Source: Curvibacter sp. PD_MW3 (lineage in GTDB: Bacteria > Pseudomonadota > Gammaproteobacteria > Burkholderiales > Burkholderiaceae_C). From it: 64,000 nt of DNA. The stretch covers positions 355,602 through 419,601 of the forward strand of contig NSIV01000002.1 in the NCBI GenBank assembly GCA_002633085.1, given 5' to 3'. Positions 44,020 through 52,357 of this stretch are shown in pieces. Within the stretch, counting starts at the first letter, position 1, and each line of letters opens with the position of its first letter. Both the position numbers and the translations under genes were made by a program. The notes below the pieces were generated by a model. That model was given only the letters and a program-made list of their open reading frames with translations. It did not search any database and was not told the origin of the DNA.

Positions 44020-45000
44020 TTATTTCGCTGCATCACACCCCACTCCCACCTGGCGCTTATGCACTCGCGCGCGCAACGTGCCTGCATCAATCGCCCATTC
44101 CAACCTCGCGCCGGAAGCAGCTACCACCTGCTCGAGCGCGAGAAGCGCGCGCTCGAGCACGCGCCTAAATTCCTTCGGTTGGGCAGAAGATCCCGAGAGC
44201 CGCTGCAGCTCAGCCAACCGCGTGGCATGTGGTCTGCCCTGATGTCCAGCGAGCCAAGCGTGCAGCCATTGTGCGAGCGACTTGCCTCGCAGCAACTGGC
44301 GCTGACGCATGTCTACGCCGGCAATGCCGGAGCGGAACGCGCGGGCCAGGTCTGGCGCCAGGACCACGCGCCAGGCCTCGCCATCCTTGCCACGTCGGGC
44401 TGAGTGGAGCAGGTGCTCCATGGCCAGTTCACCACCTTCTCCGCGCAACTCGACCAGCGCACCAGAGAGGCGGCGCATACTCGCCTCGAGGCGGTCGCGC
44501 GCACCATCCCTGCCACCAACCGCGGCGCCTTCGGCACGCAGCGGAGTGCCCCCGCTGTCCTGCAGGCCCAGTGCGCCGAGCAGGTCGGCGCCGGCAAACA
44601 GCACCGGCTTGCCGATCTCTGTGCCCTGTCCCAGGTGGAGCAGGGCCAGAAAAACATCAAGGTCATCTTGGCCCAGCCGCTCCCCGGTGTACTCAAGGCA
44701 GAGCGTGCCTGCTTGGGCTAGCCTTGCGCGCTTGAGCATGGCGCGCGGACCATGAGGCAACGCGCCAAACAGCGCGCCCCAGAGCAGCACAGCCGGCGCG
44801 GCTGAGCGCCCGAAATGCGTGGGAGGGAGGTAAGCCACCGGCATGCCGGCGGCCTTCTCAGCTTCGGCGACCTCAGCGCGGACACTGCTCTCCTCCAGCT
44901 CCTCGACGACATCCTGGTGGACTCGTTCGAGCCGTGTTCTGATTTTTTCCAGATGCGCGTCCAAGCGCGCACTGGTCCTGCTGTCTGTGTTGAGGCCCAT
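44020..45000 (-). CDS. TrfA-family plasmid replication initiator
   Basis: This 326-residue protein contains WGALFGALPHGPRAMLKRARLAQA (about 75-98) followed by LEYTGERLGQDDLDVFLALLH (101-121), the signature of TrfA-type initiators of IncP plasmids. Later HTH-like regions include GKSLAQWLHAWLAGH and LQRLSGSSAQPKEFRRVL. It would bind the five iterons just downstream and open the origin. GTGAC words precede its start and may be regulatory. Presence in an integrated element suggests a plasmid-like excised state. Confidence 0.85.
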   Translation of the reverse strand: MGLNTDSRTSARLDAHLEKIRTRLERVHQDVVEELEESSVRAEVAEAEKAAGMPVAYLPPTHFGRSAAPAVLLWGALFGALPHGPRAMLKRARLAQAGTLCLEYTGERLGQDDLDVFLALLHLGQGTEIGKPVLFAGADLLGALGLQDSGGTPLRAEGAAVGGRDGARDRLEASMRRLSGALVELRGEGGELAMEHLLHSARRGKDGEAWRVVLAPDLARAFRSGIAGVDMRQRQLLRGKSLAQWLHAWLAGHQGRPHATRLAELQRLSGSSAQPKEFRRVLERALLALEQVVAASGARLEWAIDAGTLRARVHKRQVGVGCDAAK

Positions 45001-45118
45001 GGTTCATGGGCGCACGTCACACCGCGTCACGCTCACGCGAGCAAGATCGAGCTACATTTGTCACGTCTTCCCGACGTGGCCCATGCGGCCTGACCTGGCA
45101 GCGCTGAGGTGTGCAGCC

Positions 45119-45391
45119 TCAGCGCGCGCCCCCTCCCTCACTCAGGTAGCCCACTGGCATCGGCCAAAGGGGCCACCCCTCGCGGCTGGCGGCCTCGTTG
45201 TAGCCCGGCAGATCGGCCAGCGGCGCAGGGCGTCCTGGCGCGCGGTTAAGCACCCATGGGTATGGATCTGGCTTGCCAGCCTTCCCGGCGCGGCAGCGCC
45301 CCTGTCGAATCGCATCCTCACTGAGCCGGAAAGCAGGATCACGCCGCCTCATCTCGTAGAGCAGGCGCCCTAGAGGTGTTCGGGTGGTCAT
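45119..45391 (-). CDS. Hypothetical 90-aa protein
   Basis: The frame starts at the ATG at 45391, overlapping the stop of the upstream AlpA-like gene (ATGA). The product is Arg/Pro-rich (LGRLLYEMRRRDPAF, PYPWVLNRAPGRPAP) and probably soluble. No family recognised. It lies between the AlpA-like gene and the initiator gene, likely in one operon. Confidence 0.55.
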   Translation of the reverse strand: MTTRTPLGRLLYEMRRRDPAFRLSEDAIRQGRCRAGKAGKPDPYPWVLNRAPGRPAPLADLPGYNEAASREGWPLWPMPVGYLSEGGGAR

Positions 45392-45609
45392 ACTGCACCT
45401 CCTGCCCGCCGTTCGGCCTTCACCTGGGCTTCCCATTTGGCCAGTAGTTCCATGACTTCGGTGCGCAAGTAGACCTTGGCCCTTGGTGCTAACGGGTGCT
45501 TGTCGGGATGCAGTGCGTTACCGTCTTCGACGGCCTGATACCAGACCGACTTTTTTATTCCTGCGAGCTGGAGCACCTCCTCCAGCTTCATAAACCCTGC
45601 GTGTTCCAT
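45388..45609 (-). CDS. AlpA-like DNA-binding regulator
   Basis: This 73-residue protein has an AlpA/excisionase-type winged helix: MKLEEVLQLAGIKKSVWYQAVEDG, HPLAPRAKVYLRTEVMELLAKWEAQ. AlpA proteins activate integrase genes or act as excision factors in islands. A GGAGATTGAGAG site precedes the ATG at 45609. Its position at the tRNA end, at the start of the replication operon, suits a switch controlling excision and replication. Confidence 0.8.
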   Translation of the reverse strand: MEHAGFMKLEEVLQLAGIKKSVWYQAVEDGNALHPDKHPLAPRAKVYLRTEVMELLAKWEAQVKAERRAGGAV

Positions 45610-45665
45610 CTCTCAATCTCCAAACCGTCTCGAACCCGGCCGCGTTGGCCGGGAGCAAAGGGGGG

Positions 45666-45986
45666 TCAGGAGATCGAGCGAGGAGGAGGCAAAAGGACAG
45701 AGAGGGTGCCGATGGGCGTAGAGCAGACGTAGACCATCGGCTGGGCCGGGATCCACCCCTGGGCAAGACGCAGGGTGCGAACCGACAGCATCACGCCGTG
45801 GAACCACTCATCAAGTAGGCCCGGAGAAACAAGCAGGACCAAGCAGGCACCGGCAAGGGTCAGACCACCCAGGATGGTCAACTTGGCCAGCTCGATGAAC
45901 TGATCAACGGGCAAGGCCACGGACAGCATCACGCCGACGCAGAACGTGGCGGCTAGGACTGGATGCTGACGGAGCCAAGTGACCAT
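45666..45986 (-). CDS. Small membrane protein, possibly from a leaderless mRNA
   Basis: The protein has 106 residues from the ATG at 45986, with two hydrophobic segments at about 11-30 and 36-58 and a Pro-rich C-terminus. No ribosome site is visible. A promoter with TTGACG and TAACAT (45994-46022) ends 7 bases before the ATG, so the mRNA may start at the codon itself. No family recognised. First gene of the leftward replication operon. Confidence 0.55.
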   Translation of the reverse strand: MVTWLRQHPVLAATFCVGVMLSVALPVDQFIELAKLTILGGLTLAGACLVLLVSPGLLDEWFHGVMLSVRTLRLAQGWIPAQPMVYVCSTPIGTLSVLLPPPRSIS

Positions 45987-45993
45987 GGGCGGA

Positions 45994-46022
45994 ATGTTAA
46001 ATAATCCGTAACGTCCCGTCAA
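45994..46022 (-). promoter_or_regulatory. Sigma-70-type promoter, leftward
   Basis: TTGACG and TAACAT are separated by 17 bases on the minus strand. The -10 box ends 7 bases before the ATG at 45986. Confidence 0.6.
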
Positions 46023-46052
46023 ACATTGTTATAGGGCTACATATTTTGTAGC

Positions 46053-46072
46053 AATAAGCGATATCGCTTATT
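46053..46072. promoter_or_regulatory. Perfect 20-base palindrome, likely operator
   Basis: AATAAGCGATATCGCTTATT is fully symmetric and lies 30 bases upstream of the -35 box of the leftward promoter. The binding protein is unknown. Confidence 0.6.
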
Positions 46073-46075
46073 CAA

Positions 46076-46101
46076 GAAAACGACGTTATTACGTCGTTTT
46101 C
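46076..46101. terminator. Hairpin between the tRNA operon and the island promoter
   Basis: GAAAACGACG and CGTCGTTTTC flank a TTATTA loop; T-runs occur in both directions. It probably insulates the island promoter from tRNA transcription. Confidence 0.7.
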
Positions 46102-46301
46102 TCGTCGCTCCCCGAGTCTCGGCAATGCATCAACAAAACCTTGAATTGCAGTAGGTTATTCCACTAGCGGTCGACAAATGAGATGCGCTGATATGCCTTT
46201 ACCCAGTTTGCCCCGCCAGGAAGTGCCATCTGAATCTCTTGCCCAGTTCTATACCCAGCCAATGCGTGGAGGCTGGCGGAAATCAATGGACATGAGCGGA
46301 C

Positions 46302-46337
46302 AAAAAGAAAGCCCCGTCTCCGAGTGAAGAAGGGGCT
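46302..46337 (-). terminator. Terminator after tRNA-Asp, leftward
   Basis: On the minus strand AGCCCC and GGGGCT (46332-46337 and 46310-46315) form a six-base stem followed by TTTCTTTTT. It would end the tRNA operon. Confidence 0.65.
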
Positions 46338-46373
46338 TATGATGTGCATCGCGAGTGAAGCACTAGCAAAAAA

Positions 46374-46450
46374 TGGCGGAGTGGACGGGACTCGAACCCG
46401 CGACCCCCGGCGTGACAGGCCGGTATTCTAACCAACTGAACTACCACTCC
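46374..46450 (-). tRNA. tRNA-Asp (anticodon GTC)
   Basis: The cloverleaf is complete, starting GGAGTGGTAG and ending CACTCCGCCA with encoded CCA. The anticodon loop reads CTGTCAC. Its 3' end faces the island and shares GTGGACGGGA (plus strand) with the integrase-proximal end, so it is the likely integration target. Confidence 0.96.
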
Positions 46451-46542
46451 TGGTAGCGGTAACGTTCGCTCTTGCGAGCCAAGTCGCCGACTCTTGCGAG
46501 CGGGCTGTTACCGACTTGTGCCGTCTCATCTGACGATGAATT

Positions 46543-46618
46543 TGGCGACCCTACGGGGATTCGAACCCCGGTACTCACCGTGAAAGGGTGATGTCCTAGG
46601 CCTCTAGACGATAGGGTC
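46543..46618 (-). tRNA. tRNA-Glu (anticodon TTC)
   Basis: The cloverleaf starts GACCCTATCG and ends TAGGGTCGCCA, with TTC in the anticodon loop CTTTCAC. It is the second gene of the Ala-Glu-Asp cluster. Confidence 0.96.
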
Positions 46619-46651
46619 AAAACCTGTGGACTGTTCCAGTCGATACTTTGG

Positions 46652-46727
<76 letters not shown>

Positions 46728-46804
46728 TCACTCACGTCCTTGCAGTTTTGTTGTCACAAAAAAGCAATTTCGTTTGTATCGAGCCTTGAATTATAGACTG
46801 AAAT

Positions 46805-48193
46805 TTAAGCCGTCTGCAAGCGACTCAAAACTTTTTCACGCGTCAGCAATTCGAGCACGGCATCCAGCGAAGGGGTCTGTGCAGTCCCCAGCACCAGCAC
46901 GCGCACCGGCATCGCCAGTTGTGGCATCTTCAGGCCGCAGGCGGTCAATACTTCCTTGATGGCCGCAGCAATCGAGGCCTTGTCCCACGCGCAGGCACTC
47001 AACTTCTCGACCAACTGCGCCAGCACCGGCTTGACGGCGTCGGTCACATGCTGCGCCAGTTCCTCAGCTTTCGGCGTCACGTCGGCGTAGAAGGCCTGAG
47101 CCCAATCAGCCAACGCCACCGTGGTGTCACAACGGTCCTTGAACAGGCCGCAGATGCGCGGCAGACGCTCGTCGGCCGTGATGCCACGCTTTTGCAACTG
47201 CGCGGCCACCAGAACGCTGAGCGCGTCATCGGCCATGGCCTTCATGTGCTGGGCATTGACCCAGCGCAGTTTGGCTTCGTCAAACTGCGCCGCACTGCGG
47301 CCCAGGTGGTCGAGGTCGAACCACTCCAGAAACTGCGCACGCGTGAAGATCTCGTCGTCGCCGTGGCTCCAGCCCAGGCGAGCCAGGTAGTTGACCATGG
47401 CGTCGGGCAGGTAGCCTTCGTCGCGGTACTGCGTCACGGCCTTGGCGCCGTTGCGCTTGCTCATCTTCTCGCCCTGCTCGTTCAGCACGGTGGGCAGGTG
47501 GGCGTACACAGGTGGCTCCTTGCCCAGCGCCTTGAAGATGTTGATCTGACGCGGCGTGTTGTTGATGTGGTCATCACCGCGGATCACATGGGTCATGGCC
47601 ATGTCGATGTCGTCCACCACGACACAGAAGTTGTAGGTCGGCGTGCCGTCGGGGCGCGCAATCACCAGGTCGTCCAACTCGTCGTTGCTGATCTCGATGC
47701 GGCCCTTGACCTTGTCATCCCATGCCACCACCCCGCCCTGCGGGTTCTTGAAGCGCAGCACCGGCTTCACGCCGTCGGGAATGGGCGGCAGCGTCTTGCC
47801 CGGCTCGGGGCGCCAGGTGCCGTCGTAGCGCGGCTTCTGCTTGGCGGCCATCTGGCGCTCGCGCAAAGCGTCGAGTTCTTCCATGCTCATGTAGCAGGGG
47901 TAGACGTGGCCGGCGGCCTGCAGCTCGGCCAGCACGACCTTGTAACGGTCCATGCGCTGCATCTGGTAGAACGGGCCTTCGTCGTAGTCCAGGCCGAGCC
48001 AGGACATGCCTTCGATGATCACGTCCACCGCGGCTTGCGACGAACGGTCCAGGTCGGTGTCTTCGATGCGCAGGATGAAGTCGCCGTCGTTGGCACGGGC
48101 AAAGGCCCATGGGTAGAGCGCCGAGCGAATATTGCCCAGATGGATGAAACCCGTCGGAGACGGTGCGAAACGGGTACGGATGCGTTGTGTCAT
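46805..48193 (-). CDS. gltX: Glutamyl-tRNA synthetase
   Basis: This 462-residue class I synthetase charges tRNA-Glu. [20 protein letters not shown] carries the HIGH-type motif (residues 7-26), and [10 protein letters not shown] carries KMSKS (about 242-251). The ATG at 48193 is used; a TTG two codons upstream is possible. It precedes the tRNA cluster, including its own substrate tRNA-Glu, on the same strand, 78 bases from tRNA-Ala. Confidence 0.96.
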   Translation of the reverse strand: MTQRIRTRFAPSPTGFIHLGNIRSALYPWAFARANDGDFILRIEDTDLDRSSQAAVDVIIEGMSWLGLDYDEGPFYQMQRMDRYKVVLAELQAAGHVYPCYMSMEELDALRERQMAAKQKPRYDGTWRPEPGKTLPPIPDGVKPVLRFKNPQGGVVAWDDKVKGRIEISNDELDDLVIARPDGTPTYNFCVVVDDIDMAMTHVIRGDDHINNTPRQINIFKALGKEPPVYAHLPTVLNEQGEKMSKRNGAKAVTQYRDEGYLPDAMVNYLARLGWSHGDDEIFTRAQFLEWFDLDHLGRSAAQFDEAKLRWVNAQHMKAMADDALSVLVAAQLQKRGITADERLPRICGLFKDRCDTTVALADWAQAFYADVTPKAEELAQHVTDAVKPVLAQLVEKLSACAWDKASIAAAIKEVLTACGLKMPQLAMPVRVLVLGTAQTPSLDAVLELLTREKVLSRLQTA

Positions 48194-48210
48194 AAGCAAT
48201 TCAGCAATCT

Positions 48211-48261
48211 CCGTTCGGGCTGCGCTGGGTCGTTGAACTTCGACAGGCGCAGGGCGAACGG
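48211..48261. repeat. Dispersed inverted repeat with CCGTTCG/CGAACGG ends
   Basis: CCGTTCGGGCTGCGC and GCGCAGGGCGAACGG flank a central ACTTCGACAG. This form of intergenic repeat is common in Burkholderiales and other proteobacteria. It lies between metZ and gltX and may act as a terminator or a mobile repeat. Confidence 0.65.
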
Positions 48262-48269
48262 AGGGTCAA

Positions 48270-49484
48270 TCAAATCAAAGTCGTCAGACCGCGCGCCAGA
48301 TCGGCTTGCACGTCTTGCGGGTGCTCCAGACCCACGGCCACACGGATCAGTCCCTGGCCGATGCCAGCTGCCTGGCGTTGGGCTTCAGACAGCTTGCCGT
48401 GCGAGGTGCTGGCCGGGTGGGTCAGCAAGGTCTTGGTGTCGCCCAGGTTGGTGCAGATCGACAGGGTCTGCAAGGCATCCAGCACATGGAAGGCCCGCGC
48501 ACGCGCCTGCTCGGGGCTACCAGCCTTCACGTCGAAGGACAACACGGCACCACCCAGACCGGACATCTGCTTCATCGCCAAGGCGTGTTGCGGATGCGAA
48601 GCCAGGCCCGGGTAGTAGACGCGGGCCACGGCCGGATGGGCCTCTAGCCAATGCGCCAGATCCAGCGCCAGTGCGCTCTGGGCACGCATGCGCAAGTCCA
48701 ACGTCTCCAGGCCCTTGAGCACGACCCAGGCATTAAAGGGTGACAGCACCATGCCGCTGTTTTTCTGCACCGGCAGGAACTTCTCGTTCACCAGTTGTTC
48801 GCTGGCGCACAGGGCACCGGCCATGACGCGGCCTTGGCCGTCAAGGTACTTGGTGCCCGAATGCATCACGATGTCGGCACCCAAGCTCATGGGGCGCTGC
48901 AGTGCCGGCGTGGCAAAGCAGTTGTCGACCGCCAGCAGCGCGCCGGCGTTGTGCGCCAGGTCGGCCAGGGCCGCGATGTCGCAGACCTCGGTCAGCGGGT
49001 TGGTCGGTGTCTCGGCAAATAGCAGGCGCGTGTTGGGGCGAATGGCCGCCTTCCACGCCGCCAGATCGGTCTGCGGCACACTGGTCGATTCCACACCGAA
49101 GCGCGCGAACTCCGAGCCGATGAGCTTGATGGTCGAACCGAACATGGACTGCGAAAAGATCACATGGTCGCCGGCCTTCAACAGGCTGAAACACATCAGC
49201 ATGATGGCCGACATGCCGGAAGCCGTGGCCAACGCCGCCTCGCTACCCTCCAGCGCCGCCAGCCGCTGCTCAAAGCTGCTGACGGTCGGGTTGCCGGAAC
49301 GGCCGTAGGTGTAGCCCTCTTCCTCGCCAGCAAAGCGGCGCGCCGAGACTTCGGCACTGGGCTGCACGTAGCCGCTGGTGAGAAACAGCGCCTCGGAATT
49401 TTCGCCGTACTGGCTGCGCTCGACGGCAGCGCGCACGGCCAGGGTTTGCAGATGCAGACCTTCGGGCAAGGGACGCTGGCTCAT
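48270..49484 (-). CDS. metZ: O-succinylhomoserine sulfhydrylase
   Basis: This 404-residue PLP enzyme of the Cys/Met metabolism family makes homocysteine from O-succinylhomoserine and sulfide. The PLP lysine is in HSGTKYLDGQGRV (about residue 212), and YGRSGNPTV and TPTNPL are typical. The ATG at 49484 is preferred over a GTG at 49490 because AGGGGAG lies five bases before it. It overlaps or abuts the purF stop, so both are in one operon. Confidence 0.92.
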   Translation of the reverse strand: MSQRPLPEGLHLQTLAVRAAVERSQYGENSEALFLTSGYVQPSAEVSARRFAGEEEGYTYGRSGNPTVSSFEQRLAALEGSEAALATASGMSAIMLMCFSLLKAGDHVIFSQSMFGSTIKLIGSEFARFGVESTSVPQTDLAAWKAAIRPNTRLLFAETPTNPLTEVCDIAALADLAHNAGALLAVDNCFATPALQRPMSLGADIVMHSGTKYLDGQGRVMAGALCASEQLVNEKFLPVQKNSGMVLSPFNAWVVLKGLETLDLRMRAQSALALDLAHWLEAHPAVARVYYPGLASHPQHALAMKQMSGLGGAVLSFDVKAGSPEQARARAFHVLDALQTLSICTNLGDTKTLLTHPASTSHGKLSEAQRQAAGIGQGLIRVAVGLEHPQDVQADLARGLTTLI

Positions 49485-49486
49485 GC

Positions 49487-50992
49487 TCACTCCCCTTGAT
49501 GGTTGGGCAAGGCCAGGCGCGAGGTGTCGGCGTCGTCCTCGCTGCCTTTGACGCGGTTGGAATTCAGACGCTCGATGTCGCCGGCCTCGATGTCGCCAGT
49601 CACGTAGACACCGTCAAAACAGGAGGCATCAAAACCATCGAGCTTGTCGCTGAGCGAACCGATCGCCTGTTTCATGGCATCGACGTCCTGGTAGATCAGC
49701 GCGTCGCAGCCGATGATCTGGCGCACTTCTTCCACCGTGCGGCCATGCGCCACCAGCTCGCTGGAGGTCGGCATGTCGATGCCGTAGACATTGGGGTAAC
49801 GCACCGGCGGCGCGGCGCTGGCCATGTAGACCTTGTTGGCACCGGCTTCGCGCGCCATCTGCACGATCTCGCGGCTGGTGGTGCCACGCACGATGGAGTC
49901 GTCCACCAGCAGCACGTTGCGGCCCTTGAACTCAGATCCGATCACATTGAGTTTCTGGCGCACGCTCTTCTTGCGCACCGCCTGGCCCGGCATGATGAAA
50001 GTACGGCCCACGTAGCGGTTCTTCACGAAACCTTCGCGGTACGGCAGGCCCAGCAGCTGCGCCAGCTGCATGGCGCTGGGGCGGCTCGATTCGGGAATCG
50101 GGATGACGACATCGATCTCGTCCGGCGGCACGGTGGAGACCACACGCTTGGCCAGGGTCTCGCCCAGGTTCAGGCGCGCCTGGTAGACGGAAATGCCGTC
50201 CATCACCGAGTCGGGACGGGCCAGATAGACGAATTCAAAAATGCAGGGGTTCAGGCGCGGCGTCTCGGCGCATTGCAGCGAGCTGACTTTGCCTTGCAAG
50301 TCGATGAACATCGCCTCGCCCGGCTGGATGTCGCGCTCGAACACATGGCCGGTGCCTTCGAGCACCACCGATTCGCTGGCCAGCATCACGGTGCCGTCCG
50401 GGCTGCGGCCCATGCACAGCGGGCGAATGCCATAGGGATCGCGGAACGCCAGCACGCCATGGCCGGCAATCAGCGCGATCACGGCATAGGAGCCGCGGAT
50501 GCGCTTGTGCACCTGGCGCACGGCGGCGAACACGTCGCTCACCTGCAGCGCCTTGCCGCGCGTGGCCTTGTCCAGCTCGTCGGCCAGCACGTTGAGCAGC
50601 ACCTCGGAGTCGCTCTCGGTGTTGATGTGGCGGTGGTCGGTGTTGAACAGCTCGGCCTTCAGGGCGTGCGCGTTGGTCAGGTTGCCGTTGTGCACCAGCA
50701 CGATGCCGAACGGGGCGTTGACGTAGAACGGTTGCGCCTCTTCCTCGCTGAAGGCATTGCCGGCGGTGGGGTAACGCGCCTGGCCCAGGCCGCAATTGCC
50801 CGGCAGCGAACGCATGTTGCGGGTGCGGAACACGTCCTTCACCATGCCCTTGGCCTTGTGCATGAAGAACTTGCGATCCAGCTGGGTCACGATACCGGCC
50901 GCATCCTGGCCGCGGTGCTGCAGCAGCAGCAGAGAGTCATAGATCAGCTGATTGACGGGTGCGTTGCTGACAACGCCGACGATTCCACACAT
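49487..50992 (-). CDS. purF: Amidophosphoribosyltransferase
   Basis: This 501-residue enzyme does the first step of purine synthesis, making phosphoribosylamine from PRPP and glutamine. The N-terminal nucleophile Cys2 (MCGIVGVVS), the glutaminase segment LLLQHRGQDAAGI, and the PRPP motif VLLVDDSIVRGTTSREI (near 365) are intact. It follows cvpA, as in E. coli and many betaproteobacteria. Confidence 0.96.
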   Translation of the reverse strand: MCGIVGVVSNAPVNQLIYDSLLLLQHRGQDAAGIVTQLDRKFFMHKAKGMVKDVFRTRNMRSLPGNCGLGQARYPTAGNAFSEEEAQPFYVNAPFGIVLVHNGNLTNAHALKAELFNTDHRHINTESDSEVLLNVLADELDKATRGKALQVSDVFAAVRQVHKRIRGSYAVIALIAGHGVLAFRDPYGIRPLCMGRSPDGTVMLASESVVLEGTGHVFERDIQPGEAMFIDLQGKVSSLQCAETPRLNPCIFEFVYLARPDSVMDGISVYQARLNLGETLAKRVVSTVPPDEIDVVIPIPESSRPSAMQLAQLLGLPYREGFVKNRYVGRTFIMPGQAVRKKSVRQKLNVIGSEFKGRNVLLVDDSIVRGTTSREIVQMAREAGANKVYMASAAPPVRYPNVYGIDMPTSSELVAHGRTVEEVRQIIGCDALIYQDVDAMKQAIGSLSDKLDGFDASCFDGVYVTGDIEAGDIERLNSNRVKGSEDDADTSRLALPNHQGE

Positions 50993-51045
50993 AGTTCCAT
51001 CCAGTTCGGAGCCACCTCAGCCTTGCGGCCGGCCGCCCCGTTGCT

Positions 51046-51531
51046 TCACGGGAGATACTTCCCAAACTCTTCCGGCAACATCGGCTTGAGCCCCTTGAGG
51101 GCCGTCGTCGATGCCGTTGCCCCGGTGGACTCCATCCACCAGGCACTGTTCTTGAACGGCGTCATGTGCATCACCACCGTTGCCGCCAACAACAAGATCA
51201 CGCCACGCACCAGGCCAAACACGGCCCCCAGCACCCGGTCCATGGGGCGCAGGCCCACAGACTCCACCAGCTTCTTCATCAGCCAGGCCACCAGCCCGCT
51301 GACGAAGACCGTGGCAATGAACACCAGCACGAAACCCGCCGCATAACGGATCATCTCCGTGGCGCCGCTCATCGGCAAGCGTTGTGCCACGTCAGGCGCC
51401 AACCACTGCGCCAGCACGAAGGCCACGATCCAGGCCAGCACCGACAGCACTTCATACACCAGACCGCGCCAGGCACCCAGCGCCAAAGAGGCCAGCAAAA
51501 CGGCCAAGAAGATCCAGTCCAGCGCCGGCAT
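51046..51531 (-). CDS. cvpA: CvpA family membrane protein
   Basis: This 161-residue inner-membrane protein has four hydrophobic segments (about 5-25, 30-48, 63-85, 100-122) and the family motif GAWRGLVYEVLS near residue 18. Its role, linked to colicin V production and envelope stress in E. coli, is incompletely known. It is next to purF, as in many proteobacteria, and probably in the same transcript. Confidence 0.92.
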   Translation of the reverse strand: MPALDWIFLAVLLASLALGAWRGLVYEVLSVLAWIVAFVLAQWLAPDVAQRLPMSGATEMIRYAAGFVLVFIATVFVSGLVAWLMKKLVESVGLRPMDRVLGAVFGLVRGVILLLAATVVMHMTPFKNSAWWMESTGATASTTALKGLKPMLPEEFGKYLP

Positions 51532-51553
51532 GCCTAGGGTCTGCTCACACTAC

Positions 51554-52345
51554 TTACAAGGTGAGGATGGCTGCCGGAAGATCAAGCTTCTTGATCTTCT
51601 CTGCCGCCTTGTCGGCCTCGGCCTTGTTGGCAAACGGCCCCACCCGCACGCGGATGCGGCGTCCTTCCTTGGTTTCCACCACATGGGTATAGGTTTTCAT
51701 GCCGGCACGCTCCACCTTCAGGCGCACCTCGCGCGCCTTGGCCACGTCGGCAAACGCGCCCACCTGCACGATGTAACGGTCGTCCGTTGCCGCAGCGGTC
51801 TTGGCGGGCTCGGTCTTGGCTTGTTCCTTGGGCGCATCCTTGCCTTCTAGCAGGGCCTGGGCCTTGGCACCGCTGTCGACCGGGGCTTTGTCGGCCGCTT
51901 TTTCAGGGGTTTTGGCCACCGGTTTTTCAGCGGGTTTCTCAGTGGTTTTTTCGACCGGCTTGTCTGCCACCTTCTCGGCCGCCTTGGCCTCGACTTTCGG
52001 CTCGGCCTTGGGTTCGGTTTTTGGCTCAGCCTTCGCTTCCGGCTTGACTGCCACCACAGGGGCTGCCGCGGGCGGGGCCGAGGCCGCCGGCTGCGCCTGC
52101 GGTGCGGGCACGGCCACCAGCGGCTTGACCTTGGCCTTGTCGGGAATTTCGATCGGGATGTCCACGGCAATCGGGCGCGGTTGCTTGTCCACCAGCAGCG
52201 GGAAGCCGATCACGCCGGCCAGCACCAGCACCACGGCACCGATCAGGCGGTGCCTGGCTCGCCGACGCATCACCTCAACGCTTTCGGGCTGCGGGGCAGT
52301 GGTCGTCTGCTCGTCGCCACCCTTGCGGAACTTGAAAAAAGCCAT
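51554..52345 (-). CDS. SPOR-domain cell-division protein (DedD/FtsN-like)
   Basis: This 263-residue protein has a short cytoplasmic head, one membrane segment (about residues 33-52), a long Lys/Pro/Ala/Glu-rich periplasmic linker (about 75-175, with repeated EPKAEPK and EKPAEKP units) and a C-terminal SPOR domain (YIVQVGAFADVAKAREVRLKVE, RVGPFANKAEAD). SPOR domains bind denuded peptidoglycan at the septum. Located between folC and cvpA like E. coli dedD. Confidence 0.92.
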   Translation of the reverse strand: MAFFKFRKGGDEQTTTAPQPESVEVMRRRARHRLIGAVVLVLAGVIGFPLLVDKQPRPIAVDIPIEIPDKAKVKPLVAVPAPQAQPAASAPPAAAPVVAVKPEAKAEPKTEPKAEPKVEAKAAEKVADKPVEKTTEKPAEKPVAKTPEKAADKAPVDSGAKAQALLEGKDAPKEQAKTEPAKTAAATDDRYIVQVGAFADVAKAREVRLKVERAGMKTYTHVVETKEGRRIRVRVGPFANKAEADKAAEKIKKLDLPAAILTL

Positions 52346-52357
52346 GTGAGTTGGGAC

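Larger units (their letters stand above)
18650..46373. mobile_element. Integrated mobilizable element next to tRNA-Asp
   Basis: The region starts beside a P4-type integrase and ends at the 3' end of tRNA-Asp. It contains an integrase, a relaxase operon, a lone DotA/TraY homologue, a TrfA-type replication initiator with iterons, an AlpA-like regulator and several defence or repair genes. Codon use and GC fall below the flanking core over much of the stretch, and the core interspersed repeats are absent. The ends are inferred from context; exact att sites are not proven. No full type IV secretion system is present, so it would be mobilized by a helper rather than self-transmissible. Confidence 0.75.
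45987..46373. other. Right end of the island
   Basis: No gene is supported. The stretch contains a promoter (45994-46022), a perfect palindrome (46053-46072), a hairpin terminator (46076-46101) and the terminator of the tRNA operon (46302-46337), then tRNA-Asp. Confidence 0.55.

Noticed and set aside
43266..44090. Open frame of 274 codons with repeated Arg/Asp/His residues on the minus strand
   Set aside because: Its repeats are a translation of the DNA iterons; it overlaps the initiator gene and the origin, has no ribosome site and no protein-like domain.
46164..46349. 61-codon minus-strand frame at the island's right end
   Set aside because: It starts within and crosses the tRNA operon terminator and shows no family features.
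46919..48718. 599-codon plus-strand frame over gltX and metZ
   Set aside because: It is antisense to two well-conserved genes in high-GC DNA and shows no recognisable domain.
49496..51346. 616-codon plus-strand frame over purF and cvpA
   Set aside because: Antisense shadow of conserved genes, with His/Gln-rich low-complexity translation.
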